64,000 bases of DNA from JAJRTE01 sp964418585 (GCA_964418585.1 CAYQMG010000032.1:1-64000); one strand, 5' to 3'. Counted from the first letter of the stretch, positions 27,502 to 36,072 are shown. Program-made: numbers and translations. The notes: generated from the letters alone by a model not told the origin.

Positions 27502-28053
27502 TCACTTCTTTCGACTGCGCCGGCCCAGCCGCTTTCGCCGGGTCTTCGACCCCTCGTCCCGCCCCCGCTCCGGCACAGACCCTCCACCCGGACCGGCCTC
27601 GAGCACCGAGGAATCTCCATCGGTCCCCTCGGCCTCTGTGGCACGGTCCGGGCGCCTGGCAAACGGCAAGACCGAACGCATCAGGTGGGTCGTCGCCGCC
27701 ATCTGCTCCTGAACCAGACGAAGGTTGTCTTCGATCTGTCGCTGCGCCGCAGCAAATACCTCCACGTTCATCCGCAGGTGTCGGATGAACAGGTCCCGCA
27801 TCGTCTTGTCTCGCAGGCGGATCAGCGTCTTCAGAAAGTTGAGCGGAAGGGCTTCCACCAGATCGTCCATGCTGTCAAGCAACACCACTTGCAGCAGGAT
27901 GCGCTTGGTCAGATCCTTGCCCGTGTCCGAATCCACCACCTGGAAGTCCTCGCCCGCTCGCAAACGCGAGGCCAACTCCTCAATCGTGATGTATCGGCTC
28001 TTCTCCGTATCATACAGTCGGCGATTGCTGTATCGCTTTACCAGGATGGCCAC
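27502..28053 (-). CDS. phaR: PHA synthesis regulator PhaR-like
   Basis: A 183-residue DNA-binding protein of the polyhydroxyalkanoate accumulation regulator family. The N-terminal 60 residues (ILVKRYSNRRLYDTEKSRYI, then TIEELASRL) match the PHB/PHA regulator DNA-binding domain, followed by KRILLQVVL. The middle is helical (granule- or phasin-binding region) and the tail is Lys/Arg-rich. In known systems PhaR represses phasin genes by binding TGC-rich operators and is released when it binds PHA granules. It lies 14 bp downstream of a phasin-like gene in one transcription unit. No PHA synthase gene is in the window. Confidence 0.88.
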   Translation of the reverse strand: MAILVKRYSNRRLYDTEKSRYITIEELASRLRAGEDFQVVDSDTGKDLTKRILLQVVLLDSMDDLVEALPLNFLKTLIRLRDKTMRDLFIRHLRMNVEVFAAAQRQIEDNLRLVQEQMAATTHLMRSVLPFARRPDRATEAEGTDGDSSVLEAGPGGGSVPERGRDEGSKTRRKRLGRRSRKK

Positions 28054-28067
28054 CAGGTCTCCAGCTT

Positions 28068-28439
28068 TCAGTTCGGCTTCTCGTCCGTTTCCTTCTTCTC
28101 CGCACGGAACAACGGCGACCAGATCTCACGGATCGTCTTGGCATTCTCCTTCAGACCCTCCGCCAGAACCCGCTGCGTGCTCTGAACCGACTCCAGGATA
28201 TCATGCCATGCGTGCGTGCTCTCCCGCATCCGCTCCGCAATGAGCTTCTGCCGGTTCAACACCGTCTCCCACTTCTCCTGAACACCCTTGCGCACGGTCT
28301 CCTGGTAGTTCTTCGCCACCTTCGCGTAGCTCTCGGACTGGGTGTTCACAAACTCCCGGGCCGCATCCGCCTGCGTGTGCAGGGTCGTGCGCAGTTGATC
28401 CACCGTCTTCTTCGCGTTTTCCTTGACTTGCTCCAACAT
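28068..28439 (-). CDS. Phasin-like granule-associated protein
   Basis: A 123-residue amphipathic helical protein. The start at 28439 has GGAGG 5-6 nt upstream; an ATG 12 nt earlier is an alternative. The sequence is Lys/Glu/Gln-rich (LEQVKENAKKTVDQLRTTLH, AREFVNTQSESYAKVAKNYQ) with spacing like phasins, the proteins that coat polyhydroxyalkanoate granules. Immediate linkage to the phaR-like gene and the TGC-rich upstream element support this. Phasins diverge strongly, so the evidence is mainly context plus composition. Confidence 0.65.
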   Translation of the reverse strand: MLEQVKENAKKTVDQLRTTLHTQADAAREFVNTQSESYAKVAKNYQETVRKGVQEKWETVLNRQKLIAERMRESTHAWHDILESVQSTQRVLAEGLKENAKTIREIWSPLFRAEKKETDEKPN

Positions 28440-28495
28440 GGCTGCCTCCATGATCTCTTGCTCCTCGTTCGCCGTCCCTGACGGCTTCCTTTCTC

Positions 28496-28524
28496 AGGAT
28501 AGACACACCCGGGCCGGGTTTCAA
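28496..28524 (-). promoter_or_regulatory. Promoter of the phasin/phaR unit
   Basis: On the minus strand: TTGAAA (28524-28519), 17-nt spacer, TATCCT (28501-28496), about 57 nt before the phasin start. A strong sigma70-like match. Confidence 0.6.
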
Positions 28525-28532
28525 GGAAAAAA

Positions 28533-28577
28533 TTGTGCATCGCAGCAAAAAAATGCTAACCACTGCACAGTACAGGC
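28533..28577 (-). promoter_or_regulatory. TGC-rich candidate PhaR operator
   Basis: On the minus strand, directly upstream of the -35 box, TTTTGCTGCGATGCACAA (28550-28533) is followed further upstream by CTGTGCAGTGG (28571-28561). TGC/GCA-rich elements of this type are the known targets of PhaR-family repressors on phasin promoters, which suggests autoregulation. Inferred from motif and context only. Confidence 0.45.
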
Positions 28578-28585
28578 ATTTTTTG
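28545..28585. terminator. A/T-rich inverted repeat after the sulfatase-superfamily gene
   Basis: CAAAAAAATGC (28545-28555) and GCATTTTTTG (28576-28585) form an imperfect inverted repeat with a 20-nt loop. On the minus strand it ends in a T-run after the upstream gene, so it may terminate that transcript, although the stem is A/T-rich and weak. It overlaps the candidate operator. Confidence 0.4.
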
Positions 28586-28629
28586 ATGATGATATGCAGT
28601 ATTCAGGGCAGGTTCCCCCACGAACAGGG

Positions 28630-30768
28630 CTACTCGGTCACGTAGCCGAGTTCCGTCAGCATGTCCAGCGTGGCGCTGTCGGGTGCTTTGAGGTTCAGGC
28701 CGCGGGTGTCCCGGTAGGTGGACCAGTAGGAGTCGATGGCGAGTTTCAACCGGCGTGCCATGTCAGGGTTTGTTGTTTCCATCTCCTGTTCGAAGCCGTG
28801 GGATGTGACGTCGAGGAGTCGGAACGGGCTGGGGCCGGGGCCTTCCCCCTTGAACCCGTTCATGTACATGACGACCCAGGGGCGGTCGTATTCGGGGCCG
28901 AAGACGCGGATGCTGTCGTGGTAGGGGTAGCGTTCGGCGACGAGGTGCACGGGGTCGGGTTTCCACAGGATGGCGGGGTCGGCTTTTCCGGATTGTGCGA
29001 TGTGGAGGATGAAGTCGTGGAGGCGGCGTGTGGAGACGGGCGTATCGACGGTGCCGGGTTTGAGATGGGGTGCTTTGAGGAAGAGGGGGACATGCACGAT
29101 GTGCTGAGCGAGGCCGAATTCGTGGCCGACGCGGCCGCCTTCTCCCAGGTCTTCACCGTGGTCGGAGGTGACGATGAAGACGGTATTGGGTCCGAGGGTG
29201 TGTTGCAGGGTTTCGAGGAGGGGTGTGAGGTTTTGGTCGATCCAACGGAGTTCGCCGTCGTAGAGGTCGTCGAGGCATGTTTTTCTGGAAGGGGGCAGTG
29301 TGGACCAGATTTGTGTCAAGGTGTTGTGAGGGAGGTAGCGTGGGAACGGGTGGGATGGGTGTGCGTGGATGGCCTTGAGTGCGGAATGTGGCGGGTTGTA
29401 GGGGGAGTGTGCGTCGAGGAAGTTGAGGAAGAGGAAGAGGGGACGGCCTCGAGGTCGGGCGGCGCGTGCTGCGATGTCGGCGATGGCCTGGGCGTCCAGG
29501 TAGGGGAGGCGCCAGCGGAGGCGTTCGCTGATGGTGCGTGAGAGTGGGCTGTGGTTGTCGACGAGGGCGGCGAGTGTGCCATCGTACCAGCCTTCGTGCC
29601 ATGGTTGGAACACGCGATGGAACCCGGTGACATCGGGGGGAAGGGCCACCGGGTTGGCGGTGACGGCGGTGCACTCAAATCCTAGTTCGGCCAGGCGTTC
29701 GGGGAGCCAGCGGATCCCGGGGTGTGCCGGGGTCTGGTAGACATCGCCTCCGCCCCCGCTCCTGGACCCGTGATGGATGCCGTGCTGGGATACCGGGAGG
29801 CCGGAGAACAGGGAAGCGTGTGCCGGTGCGGTCCACCCTGCGGGCGAGACGGCCCGGGCGAAGGAAAGGGCGTTTTGAGCCCATTGTTCGAGTCCGGGCA
29901 TGGGATTGCGGTGGTAGCCGAATCGTTGCAGGTGGTCGGCGCGGACGGTGTCGAGCACCACGAGCACGACGTTGGGGGGGTCGATGGTTCCGGGCGCCGG
30001 TTCCTGCCTGGGTGGGATTTCGATGTCGGCAGTGCTCTCGAGGCCGTACTGGTGGAAGGCGATGGTGTAGCCGGTGGCGAGGGAGAGGGCCAGTGCTGCG
30101 GGCAGGAGGTTGGCGGGGCCTTCGCGGCGGGTGTATTGGGTGCGGGCGAGGAGAGCGGCTGCGGCGAGTGCGGATCCGGCGCCGACGAAGGAGGTGTACC
30201 AGTCGGCGTGGAGAGCGGCTGCGGCGGCCTGGTTGAGGGCGGAGAGGCCCCATGCGGGAAGGAAGAACCAGGACCAGGTTCGGGCGATGGGGCGTTTTGG
30301 GTGAGGATTGTGGGGCGCGAGGAGGGGGAGGGCGAGCCATATCAGGGCGGTTGGGATCAGGGTGAGTGCGGCCACGGGGAGGGTCTGGGCGGGGTGGTAT
30401 CCCCAAAGGGTCCTGGACTGTGCGAGGAAGACGGGCAAGGCCAGGGCCGCGGCTGCTGTTCGGAGCAGCCCGAACGCCCGGTTTCGAGAAGGCGTGCCGA
30501 TCCGCGCGCGAACGGCTTGAGCCACAGCGAATCCGGCCAATCCGGCGATGAGCGCGGCGAGCGCCACCTGGACCTCCCCGGCGAGGAGGCCGACAAAATC
30601 CCGGCTCGTGCAGTAGAAGGGGCGGCCCCGCACCCATCGGCCCGGCAGGTCGAGGTTGATCAGCACGTCCAGGGTCCACAACGCGGCCACGGCCCAGAAG
30701 AGTGCGCCAGTCCCCTTGCCGGCAACCACGAGGAGGCCTCGAGCGTTTCGAACGTTCGTTCTGTCCAT
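28630..30768 (-). CDS. Membrane-anchored alkaline phosphatase/sulfatase-superfamily protein
   Basis: A 712-residue protein: about 230 N-terminal residues with five to seven transmembrane helices, then a large extracytoplasmic catalytic domain. That domain has NVVLVVLDTVRADHL with the first metal-binding Asp and VTSDHGEDLGEGG plus GHEF for the second metal site, as in sulfatases and phosphoglycerol or phosphoethanolamine transferases. The nucleophile position reads SPAGWTAPAHASLFSG, with Thr where sulfatases have the formylglycine Cys/Ser, so a phosphotransferase or phosphatase using Thr is more likely than a sulfatase. AGGAAG precedes the ATG. It stands alone and is probably an envelope glycan or lipid modifier. 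Confidence 0.8.
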   Translation of the reverse strand: MDRTNVRNARGLLVVAGKGTGALFWAVAALWTLDVLINLDLPGRWVRGRPFYCTSRDFVGLLAGEVQVALAALIAGLAGFAVAQAVRARIGTPSRNRAFGLLRTAAAALALPVFLAQSRTLWGYHPAQTLPVAALTLIPTALIWLALPLLAPHNPHPKRPIARTWSWFFLPAWGLSALNQAAAAALHADWYTSFVGAGSALAAAALLARTQYTRREGPANLLPAALALSLATGYTIAFHQYGLESTADIEIPPRQEPAPGTIDPPNVVLVVLDTVRADHLQRFGYHRNPMPGLEQWAQNALSFARAVSPAGWTAPAHASLFSGLPVSQHGIHHGSRSGGGGDVYQTPAHPGIRWLPERLAELGFECTAVTANPVALPPDVTGFHRVFQPWHEGWYDGTLAALVDNHSPLSRTISERLRWRLPYLDAQAIADIAARAARPRGRPLFLFLNFLDAHSPYNPPHSALKAIHAHPSHPFPRYLPHNTLTQIWSTLPPSRKTCLDDLYDGELRWIDQNLTPLLETLQHTLGPNTVFIVTSDHGEDLGEGGRVGHEFGLAQHIVHVPLFLKAPHLKPGTVDTPVSTRRLHDFILHIAQSGKADPAILWKPDPVHLVAERYPYHDSIRVFGPEYDRPWVVMYMNGFKGEGPGPSPFRLLDVTSHGFEQEMETTNPDMARRLKLAIDSYWSTYRDTRGLNLKAPDSATLDMLTELGYVTE

Positions 30769-30798
30769 GTCGTTTCTTCCTGCACCTCGGAATCCTAA

Positions 30799-30826
30799 AT
30801 TATACTGCGAGTATCAGCCGCGACAA
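30799..30826 (-). promoter_or_regulatory. Consensus-like promoter of the sulfatase-superfamily gene
   Basis: On the minus strand: TTGTCG (30826-30821), 16-nt spacer, perfect TATAAT (30804-30799), 31 nt before the start codon. Confidence 0.65.
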
Positions 30827-31042
30827 GTCGGGGATCGTTGGAACCCCATCGCCGGTCGAGACATCGGATTTCGCGCGATCCGCACTTGCAAACCGCGCGG
30901 GATTGATCAAGGATCGGGAACAATCGACCGGGGCGCGAGGTGAATAACACCGGCGGCCGGGCGTCTGAAAGGCATACAGGCAATCACGGTCGTGAGCGAC
31001 CGTTTCGTTCTTGGGATGAAACAGGTGATGGCGAAGGAGTCG

Positions 31043-31723
31043 ATGATGAAGAGACTTTGCATGATGTGTCTGGTGTTGGCAGGAATGACGTCAGGCCTGG
31101 CCCTGGGGCAGCCGGTACGGAACCGGGTGGAGCGGTCCCAGGATCGGCAGGACCTTCGACAGGACAACCGGCAAATGGTGGATGACCAGAACGACCTGGC
31201 GCGCATGACCCTCCTGCTCCAGCGGTACGACCACGCTCGAGCGGTGCAGAACATGGCAGAGCTGGACCGGGTGGAGGGGGAGCTTCGCGACTACCTGGCT
31301 GCGGAGCTGCGCGAGGACCGCCGGGAAATCAACCAGGACCGGCGTGAGTTGGCGGAGTCTCGCAGCGAGGTGCGTTCCGACCGGCGGGAGGTCCAGCGGA
31401 ACCGGGCCACGGTGGGCGGTCCGGGCAAGCGGGCGAATGACCGTCACGACCTGCGGGACGACCGGCGCGACCGCGCGGACGACAAGCGGGATCTGGAGGC
31501 GGAGCAACGGCAGCACCGTCGCAAGCAGGCGATTGCGAACGAACTGGCCACGCTGTACCATCGGCACGATCCCTCGGCGATCGCGCGCAAACGTGCGTTG
31601 ATCGTGGAACTGTGGCAACTTGCGCAGGTGGAGGCGCAGCAGAACGTGGCGGAGACTCGAGAGGATCGTCAGGAGATACGGGAGGATCGGCGAGAGACGC
31701 GCGAGGATCGCCGGAGTCCCTGA
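31043..31723 (+). CDS. Exported Arg/Asp-rich coiled-coil protein
   Basis: A 226-residue protein. AAGGAG lies upstream of two adjacent ATGs (31043 and 31046); either may be used. A Sec signal (MMKRLCMMCLVLAGMTSG) precedes cleavage near ALG-Q. The mature part is extremely charged and helical, with degenerate heptad-like repeats built on D-R-R-E-x-x (EDRREINQDRREL, SDRREVQRNR, RDDRRDRADDKRDLE, TREDRQEIREDRRETREDR). No enzymatic motif is seen. It is probably a periplasmic coiled-coil or polyanion/metal-interacting protein. It is followed 60 bp later by another small exported protein. Confidence 0.65.
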   Translation: MMKRLCMMCLVLAGMTSGLALGQPVRNRVERSQDRQDLRQDNRQMVDDQNDLARMTLLLQRYDHARAVQNMAELDRVEGELRDYLAAELREDRREINQDRRELAESRSEVRSDRREVQRNRATVGGPGKRANDRHDLRDDRRDRADDKRDLEAEQRQHRRKQAIANELATLYHRHDPSAIARKRALIVELWQLAQVEAQQNVAETREDRQEIREDRRETREDRRSP

Positions 31724-31783
31724 GTCTGACGGGGAAGCGGTCGGATCGTTGGACATACTCACTCTGCGAAGGAGGCAGGTGCA

Positions 31784-32329
31784 ATGGATGGTGTTCGAAA
31801 GATGTCCGTTGGGGGCGTGCTGGCGGTTCTGTGTGGTGTCCTGTTCGCAGCCCACGTGTCGGCGGCCGGTGAGCACCCGGACTTCTCGGGGGTGTGGGAA
31901 CTCGACCTGGATGCCCCTGGATCGACTTCCATGGATGCCCTGCTGGCCACGCAGGGCATGAGTTGGCTGGAACGCAAGGCAGCGGACACGATCGAGGTGG
32001 TGCAGACCATCACGCAGACGGAACATGCGCTGACGATCCATGTGGAAGGGGGCGGGCAGTCCAAGACCGAGGTGCTGGATCTGGACGGAAAGGTCCAGGT
32101 TCGGAACACGGACAAGGCGGGCCGGGTGGAGACGCGGTCTTACTGGAGCGAGGATGGGAAGTCCATTGTGACTGTGTCGAAGTACCGGACGCCGGAAGGC
32201 AAGCCTGCTGTCTGGACGACGCGCCGGTCTCTGGCCGGAGGTGGGAAGGTGATTGTGGTGGACCACGAGGTGAAGGTGGAGGGGGGTGGGACTTTCCAGG
32301 CGAAGCGGTTTCTCAGGAAGAAGTCCTGA
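31784..32329 (+). CDS. Small exported hypothetical protein
   Basis: A 181-residue protein with AAGGAGG 7 nt upstream of the ATG and a clear Sec signal (VGGVLAVLCGVLFAAHVSA-A). The mature sequence starts HPDFSGVWELDLDA, a beginning common to lipocalin-like beta-barrel proteins (FSG-W-LD), and continues as alternating strands (ALTIHVEG, KTEVLDLDGK, VETRSYWSEDGKSIVTVSKY, VVDHEVKVEGG). It may be a small periplasmic lipid- or ligand-binding barrel. Probably co-transcribed with the coiled-coil gene upstream. Its stop lies 6 bp from that of a convergent lipoprotein gene. Confidence 0.7.
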   Translation: MDGVRKMSVGGVLAVLCGVLFAAHVSAAGEHPDFSGVWELDLDAPGSTSMDALLATQGMSWLERKAADTIEVVQTITQTEHALTIHVEGGGQSKTEVLDLDGKVQVRNTDKAGRVETRSYWSEDGKSIVTVSKYRTPEGKPAVWTTRRSLAGGGKVIVVDHEVKVEGGGTFQAKRFLRKKS

Positions 32330-32335
32330 GTCGGG

Positions 32336-32953
32336 TCATGGGGAGAATCCTACCACCACCGTCTGTTTGCCGAAGGTCACCATGACCGAGCCGTCGGCCA
32401 CGGTGCAGGGGGTGTCGAGCCCGGCGGCGGCGGCCGTGCAGGCGTCTTGCAGGCCCGACTCGCAGTCCACAGGGGGACAGCGCACGTAGGCGAGGACCGG
32501 AACCAGACCCCGTTCGTCCGAAACGGTCTCGAGGTAGCCGGGGTCCATTTCCAGGCGGCCTGCCTTCCAGTCCTGGTAGACGGTTTCGGCGGCGTCGGTC
32601 CAGTTTTCCGAATCCCAGTCCACGTAGGCCAGGATGATCTCCTCCGGGATCAGCAGCAGCCAGTCGGGAGCCGATGATTCGAAACTCAGCGGGCATTCGG
32701 TGATCACGATCTCGGTATCTGCGTCCGGGACCTCCTTCCACACCGATGCGACGAGCAGCGCGGTGGTCTTTCCGCCCTGTTCCGCCAGTGTTTCCCAGTC
32801 CAGCAGCACGGAATCGGGACCCACGTCCAGGCGCGTGTCCTTTCGATCCCGGCACACGTCACAGGCTCCGCCGGTCCACAGGCTCAGCCCCAGCACCAGA
32901 CCAAGACCCGGGCCGACGAGGGGTCGCACCCTTGATTCGCGTTCTCGTCTCAC
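32336..32953 (-). CDS. Putative lipoprotein of unknown function
   Basis: A 205-residue protein. The GTG at 32953 is preceded by GGAGGAGG; an upstream ATG at 33001 lacks a site. An Arg-rich N-terminus is followed by a hydrophobic segment ending in a lipobox-like LWTGGAC, giving a lipidated Cys. The mature part is acidic, with Asp/Glu-rich strands (DADTEIVITECPLS, WLLLIPEEIILAYVDWD), and has several Cys (VRCPPVDCESGLQDAC), suggesting disulphides. No family is recognised. It follows moaA on the same strand after 176 bp. Confidence 0.6.
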   Translation of the reverse strand: MRRERESRVRPLVGPGLGLVLGLSLWTGGACDVCRDRKDTRLDVGPDSVLLDWETLAEQGGKTTALLVASVWKEVPDADTEIVITECPLSFESSAPDWLLLIPEEIILAYVDWDSENWTDAAETVYQDWKAGRLEMDPGYLETVSDERGLVPVLAYVRCPPVDCESGLQDACTAAAAGLDTPCTVADGSVMVTFGKQTVVVGFSP

Positions 32954-33129
32954 CTGCCTCCTCCCACCGTGCCCTCGGCGCACGCGCCACTCCCTCTGCA
33001 CGGGCCGAACCGGCGATACTCGAGGCCCGGCACGCGAAATGCCCCCCGGTTCCGGTCCCGGGGTGATTCATGCTCGAGTATAGAACAGGTCTTTCGGTTC
33101 GGCAAACCAGTGGGCGGGGACCGGGTCGG

Positions 33130-34137
33130 TCATCCTCCCACCTGCACCATGGCCGTTTCGGACTCGGCCACCTCATGGTCGATGATCTGATGGCCGCCCA
33201 GGTACTTCCGTTTCGACACAACCGCCTGCCGAATGGCAGCCTCGAGGTCCTGATTGGAGGCCCCGGCGCGGATCAAGGTCCGGAGGTTGACCGAGCCGCG
33301 ATGGAACAGGCAATTCTTGAGAACGCCGTCGGCGGTGAGTCTGAGGCGGTTGCAGGCGCCGCAGAAATGGTTGGTCATGGGGGTGATGAACCCCACCTCG
33401 CCCGCGTGGCCGGGAATCACGAACCGGCGGGCGGTTTCCCCGGGCCGCTGGGTCGCTGCCGGCTCGAGAGGGTAGGCCTTGCGGACGGTCTGGAGCAATT
33501 CCTGATAGGGGACGAGGCGGTCGGTGTCCCATCCCCGGTGGCCGAAGGGCATGTACTCGATGAACCGGACCGTGACCTGATGGTCTCGAGTGAAGGCCAC
33601 GAAGTCGAGCACCTCGTCGTCGTTCACGCCCCGCATGACCACGCAGTTGATCTTGACGTCCTGGAAGGGGAGGGCCACGGCGCCATGGATGGCCTGAAGC
33701 ACCTGGTCCAGGCCGTCCCGGCGTGTGATGAGGCGGTACCGGTCTTTTCGAAAGGTGTCCAGGCTGAAATTGAGGGCGGTGACCCCTGCGGCGTGGACCT
33801 GTTGCAGGTGCCGGGCGATTCGACTGCCGTTCGTGGTCATGGCCAGGTGATGGAGACCGGGAATCGCGCCCAGCGCCTGGAGGAGGGAGAGGATCTCGCG
33901 GCGGACCATGGGTTCTCCGCCGGTGATGCGGATTTTGGTGACCCCCAGGGAGACGAAAAGGTGGGCCAGGCGCTCGATCTCCTCGAACGTGAGGATGTGG
34001 GACCTGGGGAGCAGTGCGATGTCTTCCGGGGGAGTGCAATAACGACATCGGAGGTTGCACCGGTCCGTCACCGAAACCCGTAGGTAGGTGTGGCGTCGGC
34101 CGAGCAGGTCCTCCAGCGGTTTGGACGGGATCTCCAT
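33130..34137 (-). CDS. moaA: GTP 3',8-cyclase MoaA
   Basis: Radical SAM enzyme of molybdenum cofactor synthesis that converts GTP to 3',8-cyclo-GTP in the cytoplasm. It has 335 residues starting MEIPSKPLED. The N-terminal 4Fe-4S motif CNLRCRYC follows RVSVTDR, with KIRITGGEP next. The C-terminal second cluster motif is present in FCGACNRLRLTADGVLKNC, and the protein ends in the essential GG (VQVGG). Length and residues are canonical. It follows the ycaO-TPR gene after 58 bp, so they probably share a transcript. Other moa genes are not in the window. Confidence 0.95.
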   Translation of the reverse strand: MEIPSKPLEDLLGRRHTYLRVSVTDRCNLRCRYCTPPEDIALLPRSHILTFEEIERLAHLFVSLGVTKIRITGGEPMVRREILSLLQALGAIPGLHHLAMTTNGSRIARHLQQVHAAGVTALNFSLDTFRKDRYRLITRRDGLDQVLQAIHGAVALPFQDVKINCVVMRGVNDDEVLDFVAFTRDHQVTVRFIEYMPFGHRGWDTDRLVPYQELLQTVRKAYPLEPAATQRPGETARRFVIPGHAGEVGFITPMTNHFCGACNRLRLTADGVLKNCLFHRGSVNLRTLIRAGASNQDLEAAIRQAVVSKRKYLGGHQIIDHEVAESETAMVQVGG

Positions 34138-34195
34138 GGTCTTTTCATAACGCCCCGGCGGCCGGTCGGCAACTCGAAATCGATGATGCGGTATC

Positions 34196-35971
34196 CTACA
34201 TCTCGAGACCTTCGATGCGAATGTGCAACATGTCGAGCTTGCGTCGGACCCGGGCCATGGCGCCGTCGAGGTCGTCGAGGGCGGCGAAAACGGTGGTCGC
34301 GGAGCCTGGGTATGGCGGCGCCTGGCGGGGGGGTGTGCCTCCGGCATAGTCCCACACGGATCGTGCGTCGATTTCGGCGGCCTGCTCGAGGGCGGCCATG
34401 CCCTCGGAATGGCGACCTCGAGCCATCAAGCAGGCGCCGAGGAGTCGGAGGGAGTCCTTGAGTCCTTCTGCGTCGGGCTGGGCCTCGTGGATTCCGGCCT
34501 GGAGCGCGTCGATGGCCTGGTCGTGGGCGCCGGCCAGGTACAGGCAGGCGCCGATGTGGAGCTGAATGGCGGTGCTGCGGGACTGGTCCGCATGGGTGAG
34601 GGCCTGGCGGAACCAGGGGAGGGCCTCGGTGGGTCGTCCGGCCCGTTCGAGGGCGAATCCGAGGAAGAACGCGGATTCGTACCGGTTGGGGAAGAGGGTC
34701 TGGATCTCCCGCATGGTGGCGACGGCCTCCACGGGATTGTGGATTTCGGCGGCGAGCCGGGCGGTGTGGAACAGAACGCCTTCGCGGCGGGTCCGTTCGC
34801 GAAAGTGGGCGCCAGGGACCACGGCGTACACGGCCGGGATCATGAGAACGGGGTGGGTCATGTCGACCAGGAAGACCTCGAGGTCTGATTTTGAGAGTCG
34901 TTGCACGACTTCGAGGAGTTCCGTGCGGAGGTCACTGGAGGAGAGCGCGGGGAGGCTGTTGAGGGCCACGGTCGCGTGTGGCTCGAGCAGGAACCGGGCG
35001 TCCTCGAGGGTATCGAACCGGACGGCCCCGGGGTGGTAGCGGGTTTTTGCGCGGAAGTCTGCGGCGAGTTGGGCGACTTCGGTGAGGGCGCGGACGAGGG
35101 ACTGGGTTGGACTGGGCGTGGTGCCCACGGCGAAGACCAGCTCGCTCGATTCCGGGAACGAGGCGGGGTCGAAGGCGAGTGCACCGATCGAGGGCACGCC
35201 GGTGTCGAGTGTGAAGTCGAGCAGGTGGAGGCGGATTCCGGCGTGCAGGAACTTGGCGATCAGTTGGGAGGCTGCCGGGTCCGTGCAACTGGCCGGGTCG
35301 ATGGCCGGGACGGGTCGGTGTTCGTGTGCCACGATCGAGGTGACGTGTCGTTCCACCACCTCGCACAGGGCCTGGAGCGCCGCTTCCTCAAGGGTGTTGC
35401 CTGCAGACGCGCCGTTGGTTTCGTGGATCTGGTGGAACCAGCGGAACGGGATGAGTTGGTCCTGTTCTCGGGTCAGGTTGCGCGCCCAGGTCCATCCGAG
35501 GGGGAGCCGGTCGAGAATGGGACGGAGCCGGTCCAGGTGACCGGACTGGTCGTGGACCGAGCGGGCCAGGTGGGCCAGGTCGAATCCTCTGGCTGGTTTC
35601 CCGCCGGCACGGGCGCCTCGAGCAGGAGGGACCTTCGAGGTGGTCGAGGTGAAGGTGCCGGCGAAGGCGTGCAAGCTGTAGCGCTCCACCAGTTCCATCA
35701 CCGCGCTCACCTCGGCCTGCGTCGGGGTGGCCCCCTTGCCCATCTGGCCTTGGCGCCCGGTCATTCGTTCCGCTTCCGGTCCGCCCAGGCTGATGTAGAC
35801 CGGGATGCCCAGGCGGCCGTGGTCGACCCGCCGGGTCTCGCGCAGCATGTCCGGGGCCACCCGTGCCAGGCGCGTTTTGACCCATGCCAGCGTCTCCGCC
35901 GGGGTGCGCACCTTGTCGATGGGCGGCCCCACCCGTTTTGGGCACGATTGCAACACGATCCCTGACGACAT
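34196..35971 (-). CDS. YcaO-domain protein with C-terminal TPR-like region
   Basis: A 591-residue protein. Residues of roughly 30-410 form a YcaO domain: ATP/Mg-binding segments include QAEVSAVMELVERYSLHAF, LEEAALQALCEVVERH and SPTQSLVRALTEVAQL with paired Glu residues. YcaO enzymes activate backbone amides with ATP to make azolines, thioamides or macroamidines. Residues about 410-590 are TPR-like helical repeats (FFLGFALERAGRPTEALPWF, IGACLYLAGAHDQAIDALQ), recalling the stand-alone E. coli YcaO, whose exact role is debated. The Pro-rich C-terminus of azoline-forming YcaOs is absent. No precursor peptide, TfuA or E1-like partner is adjacent; moaA follows. Confidence 0.85.
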   Translation of the reverse strand: MSSGIVLQSCPKRVGPPIDKVRTPAETLAWVKTRLARVAPDMLRETRRVDHGRLGIPVYISLGGPEAERMTGRQGQMGKGATPTQAEVSAVMELVERYSLHAFAGTFTSTTSKVPPARGARAGGKPARGFDLAHLARSVHDQSGHLDRLRPILDRLPLGWTWARNLTREQDQLIPFRWFHQIHETNGASAGNTLEEAALQALCEVVERHVTSIVAHEHRPVPAIDPASCTDPAASQLIAKFLHAGIRLHLLDFTLDTGVPSIGALAFDPASFPESSELVFAVGTTPSPTQSLVRALTEVAQLAADFRAKTRYHPGAVRFDTLEDARFLLEPHATVALNSLPALSSSDLRTELLEVVQRLSKSDLEVFLVDMTHPVLMIPAVYAVVPGAHFRERTRREGVLFHTARLAAEIHNPVEAVATMREIQTLFPNRYESAFFLGFALERAGRPTEALPWFRQALTHADQSRSTAIQLHIGACLYLAGAHDQAIDALQAGIHEAQPDAEGLKDSLRLLGACLMARGRHSEGMAALEQAAEIDARSVWDYAGGTPPRQAPPYPGSATTVFAALDDLDGAMARVRRKLDMLHIRIEGLEM

Positions 35972-36072
35972 GTCACCCCCGCTTCAGCCTTGGTATCCCC
36001 TGTCAAGGGCCACGTTCTCCCGCGACCAGGGTAGCACATTTCGGAAAAAGGGGGGACACCATCACCGGCCAG

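Noticed and set aside
28630..30768. Sulfatase matured by the FGE-domain lipoprotein at 2.6 kb
   Set aside because: The sulfatase-superfamily protein lacks the Cys/Ser that FGE oxidises, and the genes are 23 kb apart.
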